A DNA stretch of 64,000 bases from NCBI GenBank assembly GCA_030427405.1, contig JAUHXK010000012.1, positions 56,350-120,349 of the forward strand, given 5' to 3'. The notes under the pieces are model-generated. The model did no database searches. It was not told the origin of the DNA and saw only the letters and a list, made by a program, of their open reading frames with translations. A program made the translations under genes and the position numbers. The DNA comes from Alphaproteobacteria bacterium (GTDB lineage Bacteria > Pseudomonadota > Alphaproteobacteria > Rhodobacterales > Rhodobacteraceae). The stretch's first letter is position 1. The number at the start of each line of letters is the position of its first letter. Shown here piece after piece: positions 8,025 through 16,121 of the stretch.

Positions 8025-8387
8025 TTTGTCAGAGGGGTGATTGACGCCATCATTCCATGGGATGGTGCCATGCGTTCGGGGGTTGCCACCTTGGATGCAA
8101 CCCAGGTTCACACCGCATTCGCCGGGGTCGGACCGTCTTTGGTGATAAACATATATCCCGCAGGTCTGGCAGAAATAGTGTTTGGCGGTATGCGTTCCCC
8201 ATGTGTAAAGGCGCAGGTTTTCCGCCCCTTTCAACACCTGCAAGGTCTCGGTGACCGCGGTTACGGCTGCAGCCCCGCGACGAATGCAAAAGGAACAATC
8301 GCAGCGCGCGGCGGATTGCAGGCCGTCTGGGAAATCGGCCTCGATCTCGACCGCGCCGCAATGACAGGTTGCACGCAGGCGGGTCAT
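8016..8387 (-). CDS. GFA-family (CENP-V/GFA) zinc protein
   Basis: A 123-aa protein with the cysteine pattern of the GFA domain: CHCGAVE near residue 8, CDCSFC near 30 and CQTCG near 73, which together bind zinc. Some family members were linked to glutathione and formaldehyde, but most have no proven substrate. The ATG at 8387 overlaps the stop of the rhomboid gene (ATGA), so the two are translationally coupled. The longer open frame upstream lies inside the rhomboid gene and is not used. Confidence 0.8.
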   Translation of the reverse strand: MTRLRATCHCGAVEIEADFPDGLQSAARCDCSFCIRRGAAAVTAVTETLQVLKGAENLRLYTWGTHTAKHYFCQTCGIYVYHQRRSDPGECGVNLGCIQGGNPRTHGTIPWNDGVNHPSDKPG

Positions 8388-9127
8388 CGGCGGGGAACCC
8401 TGGGTATGCGCGACCGTGTCAAAGTATATTCGTGTTCTGGATGTGGCGGATGCCCGTGGGTGCGCGCCCAGAACGCGCGCCCGCCCCGTCTGAGCCACAG
8501 GGGCACCGAGAAAAGCAATCCGGCAAGAAATCCGCCGGTATGGGCCCAATAGGCTACGCCGCCTTCGTCCGGGTTGCTGCTGATGCTGCCAAGGAACTGC
8601 ATCCCCAGCCAGATGCCCAGCATGACATAGGCCGGAATCGTGAAGACCCGGAAATAGATGATCAGGATCAGCAGGATATCCACACGCGCCCTCGGGAACA
8701 GCAAAAGATAGCCGCCCATGACCCCTGCGATCGCCCCCGAAGCGCCGATTGTCGGCACCCCGGAACCGGGCGCGGTCAGGATATGAATCACCCCGGCGCC
8801 TATGCCTGCGGCGAGGTAAAATATCAAGAACGGCAGATGCCCCATCTCGTCTTCAAGGTTGTCTCCGAAAATCCACAGAAACAGCATATTGCCCGCCAGG
8901 TGCATCCATCCGCCGTGCAGGAACATCGAGGTCACCAGCGTTTCATAACCATGCCCCTCGGCGATCCGGGCCGGTATGATGGCATAGGTCCCGTAAATTC
9001 GGCTGAGCAGTCGCTGGTCATCCATCGCCCCGGCATAGCTGAGGAAGATCAGGATGTTGGCCGCCATCAGCAGGTAAACAACATAGGGTGTTCGCCCCGA
9101 AGGGTTATGGTCACGAATAGGAAACAT
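8384..9127 (-). CDS. Rhomboid-family intramembrane serine protease
   Basis: A 247-aa membrane protein with about six hydrophobic helices. The catalytic dyad is visible: S130 in GASGAIAG and H196 in YWAHTGG. The HGGWMHLAGNM loop at 71-81 is the family's conserved helix-2 region. It cleaves membrane-anchored substrates within the bilayer; the substrate is unknown. It shares an ATGA overlap with the GFA gene downstream. The basic C-terminal tail is cytoplasmic by the positive-inside rule. Confidence 0.9.
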   Translation of the reverse strand: MFPIRDHNPSGRTPYVVYLLMAANILIFLSYAGAMDDQRLLSRIYGTYAIIPARIAEGHGYETLVTSMFLHGGWMHLAGNMLFLWIFGDNLEDEMGHLPFLIFYLAAGIGAGVIHILTAPGSGVPTIGASGAIAGVMGGYLLLFPRARVDILLILIIYFRVFTIPAYVMLGIWLGMQFLGSISSNPDEGGVAYWAHTGGFLAGLLFSVPLWLRRGGRAFWARTHGHPPHPEHEYTLTRSRIPRVPRR

Positions 9128-9132
9128 GGCGT

Positions 9133-9160
9133 GACGCTGGGCCTTTCCCGGCCCAGCGTC
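9133..9160 (-). terminator. Hairpin terminator after putA
   Basis: A perfect 10-bp stem, GACGCTGGGC / GCCCAGCGTC, with an 8-nt loop starts 3 bp beyond the putA stop and ends just before the rhomboid start. There is no clear U-run, so termination may be partial. Confidence 0.6.
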
Positions 9161-9163
9161 AAG

Positions 9164-12100
9164 TCAGGCTTGATCAGCGCCGCCCAAAAGTGCGGCATTG
9201 CCGCCCGCCGCGGTCGTGTCGACACATACGTGGCGCTCGCCCAGCACGCGGGCGCGGTCCGGTTTGCCCGGAACAAGGGGCAGGATCGGGCCGTCACGGC
9301 GGGACAGGTGGCGTTCGATCTGGCGGGCCGTGTCATCATCGCCCCACCACAAGACGCCGGAAAACCCATTGGCGGTTTCAAGCTGCTGCAGGTCGAACGA
9401 TCCGGTCGCCTGGATCGCGGTGCCGCCCAACGCGGTGACAATGTCGGCCTGTGCCCGGACCGCCTCGGGGCCGGGACCCAGACACAGCAAGGGCGCACGG
9501 GGAAACTCGCTCAGGCGGTTGGATTCTCCGGTCGGGCCGGGCATCGTCCGGGTCACAGGATCGCGCGGCGCACCTGTGGGCGCGGGCAAGCTTGGCATTG
9601 CCCTGTCCCAAACCGCACCGCGCACCTGCCTGTCCGGGGCGCAGAAGCGTGCCATGTAATTTGGGCCGCCCGCCTTGGGTCCGGTTCCCGACAGGCCTTC
9701 GCCGCCAAAGGGCTGCGATCCGACAATGGCTCCGATCTGGTTGCGGTTCACATAGATATTGCCCGCATGTATCGACTCGGTGACGTGCTGCACACGGTCG
9801 TCGATACGGGTGTGCAGCCCGAAGGTCAGGCCATACCCCGTGGCGTTGATGTCGGCGATTACCTTGTCGATGTCCTGCGCCTTGAAGCGGGCAACATGCA
9901 GGACGGGGCCGAAAACCTCGCGTTCCAGGGCCGCGATGCCGGGAACCTCGATCAGGGTGGGGGCGGTGAACATGCCTTCGGGGGGCGTCAGCAATTCTTT
10001 CAGGACGCGACCCTGGGCGCGGGCATGCGCGACGTGCTCGGCAATGGTTTGCCGGGCCGTGTCGTCTATGACCGGGCCGCAATCCGTCGAGATCAGCCAG
10101 GGGTTTCCAAGGGCAAGCGCATCCATGGCGCCCTTCAACATCGTCAAAACGTCGTCGGCGATATCCTCTTGCAGGTATAGGCACCGCAGCGCCGAGCATC
10201 GTTGGCCGGCGGACTGAAAGGCGCTTTCGATGATGGACTGCACCACTTGTTCCGGCAATGCGGTGCTGTCCACGATCATTGCGTTCAGCCCCCCGGTTTC
10301 GGCGATCAAGGGGGTGCCCGGGCGCAGGTTCTCGGCCATCGACGCGCGAATTTTCAAGGCGGTCGCGGTCGAGCCGGTAAAGGCCACGCCAGACACGCGC
10401 GCATCCGATGTCAGGGCTGCGCCGACCGATGGCCCGCCGGGCAACAGTTGCAGCGCATCGCGTGGAACACCGGCGCTGTGCAGCAGTTGAACGGCCCGGT
10501 GCGCGACCAGCGGCGTCTGCGGCGCGGGTTTGGCCAGTACCGCATTTCCGACAGCCAGAGCGGCCGAAATCTGACCCGTGAAAATCGCCAGCGGGAAGTT
10601 CCACGGGCTGATACAGGTAAAGACCCCGGCCGGTTTGGCTTCGGGGATGTTGGCGGCGTAATAGCGCAGGAAATCCACCGCTTCGCGCAGTTCCGCAACT
10701 GCATCGGGCAGCGTTTTACCCGCTTCTCTGGCCAGCAAGGCGAAAAGCTCTCCGAAATGCTCTTCGTACAGGTCGGCGGCTGCGTTCAGGACACGCGCGC
10801 GTTCGGCAACCGGTGCCTGCCAGGGTTGGGCGGATGCCAATGCCAGCTCGACATCTGCCGCGCTGGCTTGCTGAACCGAGCCGGGCCTGTCCTGTGGTTT
10901 GGCCGGGTTGATCACGGCCTGCTCGTCCTGGGGCCGGGCCTGGCCTGCAAGCAGGGGCTGCGCAAGCCAGTGATGCGATGCAAACCGGTCCCGCGCTGCG
11001 GAGACGGTGTTCAGTGTCTGGGTGTGGTGCAGGTCAAATCCGGCCGAGTTCTTACGCTCGGGCAGGAAAAGTGCTGGACCCGTCGGCAAGTCCGGCGAAG
11101 GGGCGGTGACTGCGGCGAACGGGTCTGCGGCGACCACTTCGGGCGGGACGTTTTCATCGACGATCTGGTTGACAAAGGACGAATTCGCACCGTTTTCCAA
11201 TAGGCGCCGAACCAGATAGGCAAGCAGGTCGCGATGCGCACCCACCGGCGCGTAGATGCGGCAGCGGGTGTTTTGCGTGTCCTTGACGATGTGATGCAAG
11301 GTTTCGCCCATGCCATGCAGACGCTGGAATTCAAAAGGTTGTCCATCTGACATGTGCAGGATCGCGCTGACGGTATGGGCATTGTGGGTGGCGAATTGGG
11401 GGTAAATCCGGTCGGTCATCCCAAGCAGTTTGCGCGCGTTGGCGATATAGGACACATCCGTCGCGGCCTTTTGCGTGAAGACAGGAAACCCGTCGACACC
11501 TTCGACCTGGGCGCGTTTGATCTCTGTATCCCAGTAGGCGCCTTTGACCAGTCGCACCATAAGCTTGCGGTCATGGCGCTGTGCCATGTCATACAGCGTG
11601 TCCAGCACCAGCCCCGCCCTGGGGCCATAGGCCTGAACGACAATTCCGAACCCGTCCCAACCGGCAAGGGCCGGTTCGGCCATGACGGCCTCGATGACCT
11701 GAAGCGACAGCGCAAGCCGGTCGGCCTCTTCTGCGTCGACATTCAGCCCCATCCCAGCCGATTTGGCCAACAGGGCCAGGGATCGCAGCCGGGGCACCAA
11801 TTCCTCCATCACGCGCTGTTCCTGCGGCAATTCATAGCGCGCGTGCAAGGCCGACAGCTTGACCGAAATCCCTGGATTGGCGCGGATATCGTCGTGCTGG
11901 CAGGCATCTGCAATCGCCGTGATCGCCCGTGAATAGGACAGATGGTACCGCGCCGCGTCGGCCTCGGTGCGGGCGGCCTCGCCCAACATGTCGTAGGAAT
12001 AGGTATAGCCCTTGGCCTCCATCCCGGCGGCGCGGTCCATGGCCGAGCGGATTGTTTCACCCAGAACGAACTGGCGACCCATCTCTTTCATCGCGCGGGC

Positions 12101-12571
12101 AACAGCGGTGCGGATCATCGGCTCCCCCAGTCGCTTGATTGCGCCGCGCAGCGCTCCGACGGGCGAGGCCTTGCCTTCGTCCAGAACCTTGCCCGTCAGC
12201 ATCAGCGCCCAGGTCGAGGCGTTGACCAGTGACGAAGAGGAATGCCCCAGATGCTTGCCCCAGTCCGATGGTGCGATCTTGTCTTCGATCAGCGCGTCGA
12301 TCGTATCGGCATCGGGAACCCGCAGCAGCGCTTCGGCCAGGCACATCAGCGCAATCCCTTCATCTGTCGACAGGCCGTATTCGGCCAGAAACACCTCCAT
12401 CAACCCCGGAGACGTGCTGGACCGGATGTCCCGCACCAATTGGGCGGCACTTGAACATATCGCGGCACGATCCGCGACCGACAGCGCCGCTCCGGCGACA
12501 AGCAGGTCGAGCGTTTGGGCCTGGTCGGCATAGGTTTGACTGTCAATCTGGCTGCGCAGGTGGTTTGCCAT
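9164..12571 (-). CDS. putA: Bifunctional proline dehydrogenase / pyrroline-5-carboxylate dehydrogenase
   Basis: A 1135-aa protein that oxidises proline to glutamate in two steps. The N-terminal half is the FAD proline dehydrogenase barrel (MVRLVKGAYWDTEIKRAQ and IYAPVGAHRDLLAYL). The C-terminal half is an aldehyde dehydrogenase with ETGGLNA and the catalytic Cys in SAGQRCSALRCLY, then the substrate-anchor region SQPFGGEGLSGTGPKAGG. It lacks the N-terminal ribbon-helix-helix of E. coli PutA, so it is probably not its own repressor. The ATG at 12571 has a GGAGG site. It is divergent from putR, which likely activates it. Confidence 0.95.
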   Translation of the reverse strand: MANHLRSQIDSQTYADQAQTLDLLVAGAALSVADRAAICSSAAQLVRDIRSSTSPGLMEVFLAEYGLSTDEGIALMCLAEALLRVPDADTIDALIEDKIAPSDWGKHLGHSSSSLVNASTWALMLTGKVLDEGKASPVGALRGAIKRLGEPMIRTAVARAMKEMGRQFVLGETIRSAMDRAAGMEAKGYTYSYDMLGEAARTEADAARYHLSYSRAITAIADACQHDDIRANPGISVKLSALHARYELPQEQRVMEELVPRLRSLALLAKSAGMGLNVDAEEADRLALSLQVIEAVMAEPALAGWDGFGIVVQAYGPRAGLVLDTLYDMAQRHDRKLMVRLVKGAYWDTEIKRAQVEGVDGFPVFTQKAATDVSYIANARKLLGMTDRIYPQFATHNAHTVSAILHMSDGQPFEFQRLHGMGETLHHIVKDTQNTRCRIYAPVGAHRDLLAYLVRRLLENGANSSFVNQIVDENVPPEVVAADPFAAVTAPSPDLPTGPALFLPERKNSAGFDLHHTQTLNTVSAARDRFASHHWLAQPLLAGQARPQDEQAVINPAKPQDRPGSVQQASAADVELALASAQPWQAPVAERARVLNAAADLYEEHFGELFALLAREAGKTLPDAVAELREAVDFLRYYAANIPEAKPAGVFTCISPWNFPLAIFTGQISAALAVGNAVLAKPAPQTPLVAHRAVQLLHSAGVPRDALQLLPGGPSVGAALTSDARVSGVAFTGSTATALKIRASMAENLRPGTPLIAETGGLNAMIVDSTALPEQVVQSIIESAFQSAGQRCSALRCLYLQEDIADDVLTMLKGAMDALALGNPWLISTDCGPVIDDTARQTIAEHVAHARAQGRVLKELLTPPEGMFTAPTLIEVPGIAALEREVFGPVLHVARFKAQDIDKVIADINATGYGLTFGLHTRIDDRVQHVTESIHAGNIYVNRNQIGAIVGSQPFGGEGLSGTGPKAGGPNYMARFCAPDRQVRGAVWDRAMPSLPAPTGAPRDPVTRTMPGPTGESNRLSEFPRAPLLCLGPGPEAVRAQADIVTALGGTAIQATGSFDLQQLETANGFSGVLWWGDDDTARQIERHLSRRDGPILPLVPGKPDRARVLGERHVCVDTTAAGGNAALLGGADQA

Positions 12572-12590
12572 GTATCCTCCGGTGCTTTTG

Positions 12591-12658
12591 TTCAGTATAC
12601 ATGTCACAAAGCAGGACAATCGACTGAACTGATGTAATTCAGGGTCAAATAGACTGAA
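12591..12658. promoter_or_regulatory. putA-putR operator with repeated CTGAA/TTCAG half-sites
   Basis: The 100-bp divergent region carries TTCAG at 12591, CTGAA at 12624, TTCAG at 12638 and CTGAA at 12654. The middle pair forms a palindrome CTGAA-N9-TTCAG. Arrays of short inverted half-sites suit an octameric Lrp-type regulator. PutR binding is inferred from position. Confidence 0.5.
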
Positions 12659-12671
12659 TTTTGGAGCAAAT

Positions 12672-13163
12672 ATGATATCGAAAGACTTTCCAGGCATGGA
12701 TGGCTATGACCGCGCAATACTGGCGATTCTGGCGGGGCAGGGGCGTATTTCAGTGGCCGATCTTGCACGGCGCATCGGCCTGTCGAAATCCCCGACCCAG
12801 GCGCGGCTGAAGCGGCTTGAGGCAGACGGCATCATTGCCGGGTACAGGGCAATACTGGACCCGATCCGCCTTGGCCTCGATCATATCGCCTTTGTCGAAG
12901 TGCGGTTGACCGACACGCGCGAAAAGGCGCTGGAAGAGTTCAATGCGGCGGTGCGGGAAATCGCCGAGATCGAACAAGCCCATATGATCGCGTCCAATTT
13001 CGACTACCTGCTGAAGGTTCGTACCGGCTCCATGTCGGAATACCGCTCGGTCCTTGCGGAAAAGATCTCGGCGCTGCCGCATGTTTCGAATACGTCGACA
13101 TTCGTCGCGATGGAGGCGGTGAAGGAAACCGGATTTCTGGGGCCGGTTGATGATGCAGGTTGA
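12672..13163 (+). CDS. putR: Lrp/AsnC-family regulator, likely proline-responsive PutR
   Basis: A 163-aa Lrp-type protein. An N-terminal HTH (residues about 10-60, with ISVADLARRIGLSKSPTQAR) is followed by a RAM ligand-binding domain (about 75-150). Divergent placement next to putA matches PutR/BkdR-type activators that switch on putA when proline is present. A TTGGAGC sequence lies 7 nt before the ATG. Confidence 0.82.
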   Translation: MISKDFPGMDGYDRAILAILAGQGRISVADLARRIGLSKSPTQARLKRLEADGIIAGYRAILDPIRLGLDHIAFVEVRLTDTREKALEEFNAAVREIAEIEQAHMIASNFDYLLKVRTGSMSEYRSVLAEKISALPHVSNTSTFVAMEAVKETGFLGPVDDAG

Positions 13164-13193
13164 CGGCAACCCGTATCGCCACATCATTGGCGA

Positions 13194-13760
13194 ATGAAAC
13201 GGATATTGTTTGCCAGCTTTTCCTGGGTGTTGCTCTGGGGCCCTGCCGGTGCGGCGGACTGCCCGCCGGCACCGGATCATTCTGCTGACCTGGACGCACT
13301 GATTGCCGAGGTTCAGCAGGCTGAAACAGAAATGGCCGCGCAAGAGATTTCCAATCGCATGTGGGGGCTTTGGGCTGATGCCCCTGACGAAAGCGCGCAG
13401 GCGGTCCTTGACCGGGGCATGAGCCGCCGGAACGCCTGGGACCTGCTGGGTGCGCTGGAGGATTTCGACCGGCTTATCGCCTATTGCCCGGCTTATGCCG
13501 AGGGCTACAATCAACGGGCATTCGTCAATTTCCTGCGTCAGGATTATCAATCCGCACTGACCGATCTGGACCGTGCGCTTGCGTTGACGCCCAATCACAT
13601 TGCCGCCCTGAGCGGGCGCGCGCTGTCCCTGCTGGGGTTGCAAAGGGTTGAAGAAGCGCGCGTTGCGCTCAAGCGGGCGCTTGACCTTAACCCCTGGCTG
13701 CCGGAACGGCATCTGGCCGCGCCCGGCGGTCCGCTGGCACCGCCAGGTGACGACATCTGA
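13194..13760 (+). CDS. Exported tetratricopeptide-repeat protein
   Basis: A 188-aa protein with a signal peptide (MKRILFASFSWVLLWGPAGAA), so probably periplasmic. Three TPR-like units follow at about residues 70-170; AYAEGYNQRAFVNFLRQDYQ and TDLDRALALTPNHIAALSGRA show the repeat pattern of small, Ala and Leu positions. TPRs mediate protein-protein contacts. No catalytic motif is visible and the partner is unknown. It lies 30 bp after putR on the same strand, but nothing ties it to proline use. Confidence 0.7.
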   Translation: MKRILFASFSWVLLWGPAGAADCPPAPDHSADLDALIAEVQQAETEMAAQEISNRMWGLWADAPDESAQAVLDRGMSRRNAWDLLGALEDFDRLIAYCPAYAEGYNQRAFVNFLRQDYQSALTDLDRALALTPNHIAALSGRALSLLGLQRVEEARVALKRALDLNPWLPERHLAAPGGPLAPPGDDI

Positions 13761-13923
13761 GGCCGGACAGAAGGCACGCGCGCAGCATGCAGTGCAGACA
13801 GCGTAGGCCGCGCTGCGGGCATAGGTTTGGCCGCGCCAATCGCGACGTATAGAAAAGCCCGATCAGGGATGATTTCGGTTCTTGACGACCGCAGGCGCAT
13901 GGACTACTCAGCCCAAACGCTGA

Positions 13924-13997
13924 GCGGGTATAGCTTAATGGTAAAGCCCCTGCCTTCCAAGCAGGCTATGTCGGTTCGATTCCGTCTACCCGCTCCA
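13924..13997 (+). tRNA. tRNA-Gly (TCC anticodon)
   Basis: A 74-nt cloverleaf. Acceptor stem GCGGGTA pairs with TACCCGC, discriminator T, and CCA is encoded in the gene. The anticodon arm is CCTGC-CTTCCAA-GCAGG with anticodon TCC, and the T-arm contains GGTTCGATTCC. Confidence 0.95.
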
Positions 13998-14143
13998 GTT
14001 CAGCCAATCCTTTTCATTTGCAAATCGACTTGTTGCGTCAAATAGACCTGTTGGCTCGCGGTTGTGGCCTGTGTGCTTGACCGCGCGCGCTGCTGCGGCC
14101 AAGAAGCTTGCACTCAAGACCGATCCAGACGCAAGGTCCAGAC

Positions 14144-15964
14144 ATGGCACGATCCCGATCAACGAAACCCGCAACCACACCGGCACCCGGCGCGAGCGAA
14201 GAACGGGCGGGTTCCAGGAAAATCGGTGTTCTGGCCTCGCTTTGGCCTTTCATGAAACCGTATCGCTTGCTGATGATCGGCGCGACCCTGGCATTGGTTC
14301 TGACGGCAAGCATGTCGCTGACGCTGCCGTTGGCCGTGCGGCGCGTCGTGGACAATTTTCGGGTCGAGGACGGAGAGCTGCTGGATCGGTATTTTCTGGC
14401 AGCGCTCGGGATAGCGGCGATACTGGCCGTCGGGACAGGCGTCCGCTATGCCTTGGTAACCCGGCTGGGTGAACGCGTCGTCGCAGACATTCGCAAGGCG
14501 GTTTTCGACCGGGTCATCGGGATGAGCCCGGAATTCTATGAACGCATCATGACGGGCGAAGTCCTGAGCCGTATCACGACAGATACGACCCTGATCCAGT
14601 CGGTTCTTGGCTCATCCGTCTCTATTGCCCTGCGCAACATGCTGATGTTTGTCGGTGGACTGATCCTGATGTTGCTAACCTCGGCCAAGCTTACGGGCCT
14701 GGTGCTGTTGCTGATCCCGATTGTCGTGGTGCCGATTCTTGTTCTTGGCCGCCGCCTGCGTGTCATCAGCCGCGAGAACCAGGACTGGATCGCGGCCTCG
14801 TCCGGCAATGCAGGCGAGGCGCTGGGCGCGGTTCAGACGGTTCAGGCTTTCACCCATGAAACGGCCAGCCGCAAGCAGTTTGGCGATATGACCGAAACTT
14901 CTTTCACCGTATCGCTGCGCCGTATCCGGACACGGGCCGTGCTGACGGTCATTGTGATCTTTCTGGTCTTTACCGGCATCGTCGGGGTTCTGTGGATGGG
15001 CGCGAATGACGTACGGAACGGGGTGATGACCGAAGGCGTGCTGATTCAGTTCGTGATCTATTCGGTCATCATGGCCGGTTCGGTGGCCGCGCTTTCCGAA
15101 ATCTGGAGCGAACTGCAACGTGCAGCAGGGGCAACCGAACGCCTTGTCGAGCTGCTGAATGCGCAGGATTCGGTTGCAGACCCGGACAAGCCTGTTCAAC
15201 TGCCACAACCGGTTCGTGGTGAAATTCGGTTCGATGATGTGACGTTTAATTATCCTGCGCGTCCGGATGTCAAAGCGCTGGACCATATGTCGCTGACCGT
15301 CAGGCCGGGGGAAACGGTGGCCTTTGTGGGGCCGTCTGGCGCAGGAAAGACCACGGTCATCCAGATGATTCAGCGTTTTTATGACCCGGATGCCGGCGGC
15401 GTCAGCCTGGATGGTGTCGATTTGCGCGATATCGACCGCGCGGATTTCCGTCAACACATGGCCCTTGTGCCGCAGGACCCGGTGATCTTTGCCACCTCGG
15501 CCCGTGAAAACATCCGTTTCGGCCGTCTGGATGCGACGGATTCCGAAGTCGAAGACGCCGCACGCGCGGCTGCCGCCCATTCGTTCATCTCGGCTTTGCC
15601 CGACGGGTATGACAGCTTTGTCGGGGAACGCGGCGTCATGCTGTCGGGCGGCCAAAAGCAACGCATCGCCATTGCGCGGGCCATTCTCCGCGACGCGCCG
15701 GTATTGCTGCTGGACGAGGCGACCTCGGCGCTGGATGCGGAAAGCGAACGCGCCGTTCAGGGGGCGGTTGACCAGATGCGCGCAGGCCGGACGACCCTGA
15801 TCGTCGCGCACCGGCTGGCAACCGTCAAAATGGCCGACCGCATCGTGGTGATGGAGGCCGGCCGGATCGTGGCCCAGGGCACCCATGACGACCTGGTGTC
15901 CCAGGACGGATTATATGCCCGGCTGGCACGTCTTCAGTTCACCGACGGTGTTGCCGCCGAATAA
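14144..15964 (+). CDS. ABC exporter, fused permease and ATPase (MsbA/LptA-exporter-like)
   Basis: A 606-aa half-transporter that would work as a homodimer in the inner membrane. Six membrane helices lie at about residues 40-320, followed by an ATPase with Walker A GPSGAGKTT, signature LSGGQKQR, Walker B VLLLDEA and the H-loop VAHRLAT. Family members flip or export lipids, lipid A, peptides or drugs, and the substrate cannot be told from sequence. I chose the ATG at 14144 (MARSRSTKP) over one 36 nt upstream because the former has an AAGG sequence and a better N-terminus. It stands alone between the tRNA and an acyl-CoA synthetase gene. Confidence 0.85.
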   Translation: MARSRSTKPATTPAPGASEERAGSRKIGVLASLWPFMKPYRLLMIGATLALVLTASMSLTLPLAVRRVVDNFRVEDGELLDRYFLAALGIAAILAVGTGVRYALVTRLGERVVADIRKAVFDRVIGMSPEFYERIMTGEVLSRITTDTTLIQSVLGSSVSIALRNMLMFVGGLILMLLTSAKLTGLVLLLIPIVVVPILVLGRRLRVISRENQDWIAASSGNAGEALGAVQTVQAFTHETASRKQFGDMTETSFTVSLRRIRTRAVLTVIVIFLVFTGIVGVLWMGANDVRNGVMTEGVLIQFVIYSVIMAGSVAALSEIWSELQRAAGATERLVELLNAQDSVADPDKPVQLPQPVRGEIRFDDVTFNYPARPDVKALDHMSLTVRPGETVAFVGPSGAGKTTVIQMIQRFYDPDAGGVSLDGVDLRDIDRADFRQHMALVPQDPVIFATSARENIRFGRLDATDSEVEDAARAAAAHSFISALPDGYDSFVGERGVMLSGGQKQRIAIARAILRDAPVLLLDEATSALDAESERAVQGAVDQMRAGRTTLIVAHRLATVKMADRIVVMEAGRIVAQGTHDDLVSQDGLYARLARLQFTDGVAAE

Positions 15965-16121
15965 GGTGACGTCCCGGAACCTTGCGATCCGCCGTAGCGT
16001 AATTCTACCTATTCCGCGGCAGGGTCGCTAAGCCCTCGCTTGCACGGGGCGGGTTTTGCTTCCATCTTGGGATGTATCAAAAGCCCGTGCGCGACATGGG
16101 AGATAATCGGGGAGGAACCAC

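Noticed and set aside
8369..11203. Long plus-strand open frames (up to 603 codons) opposite the rhomboid and putA genes
   Set aside because: They are antisense to genes with clear family motifs, their translations are rich in Arg, Gly and His with no recognisable domain, and they have no ribosome sites. They are a by-product of GC-rich codon use.
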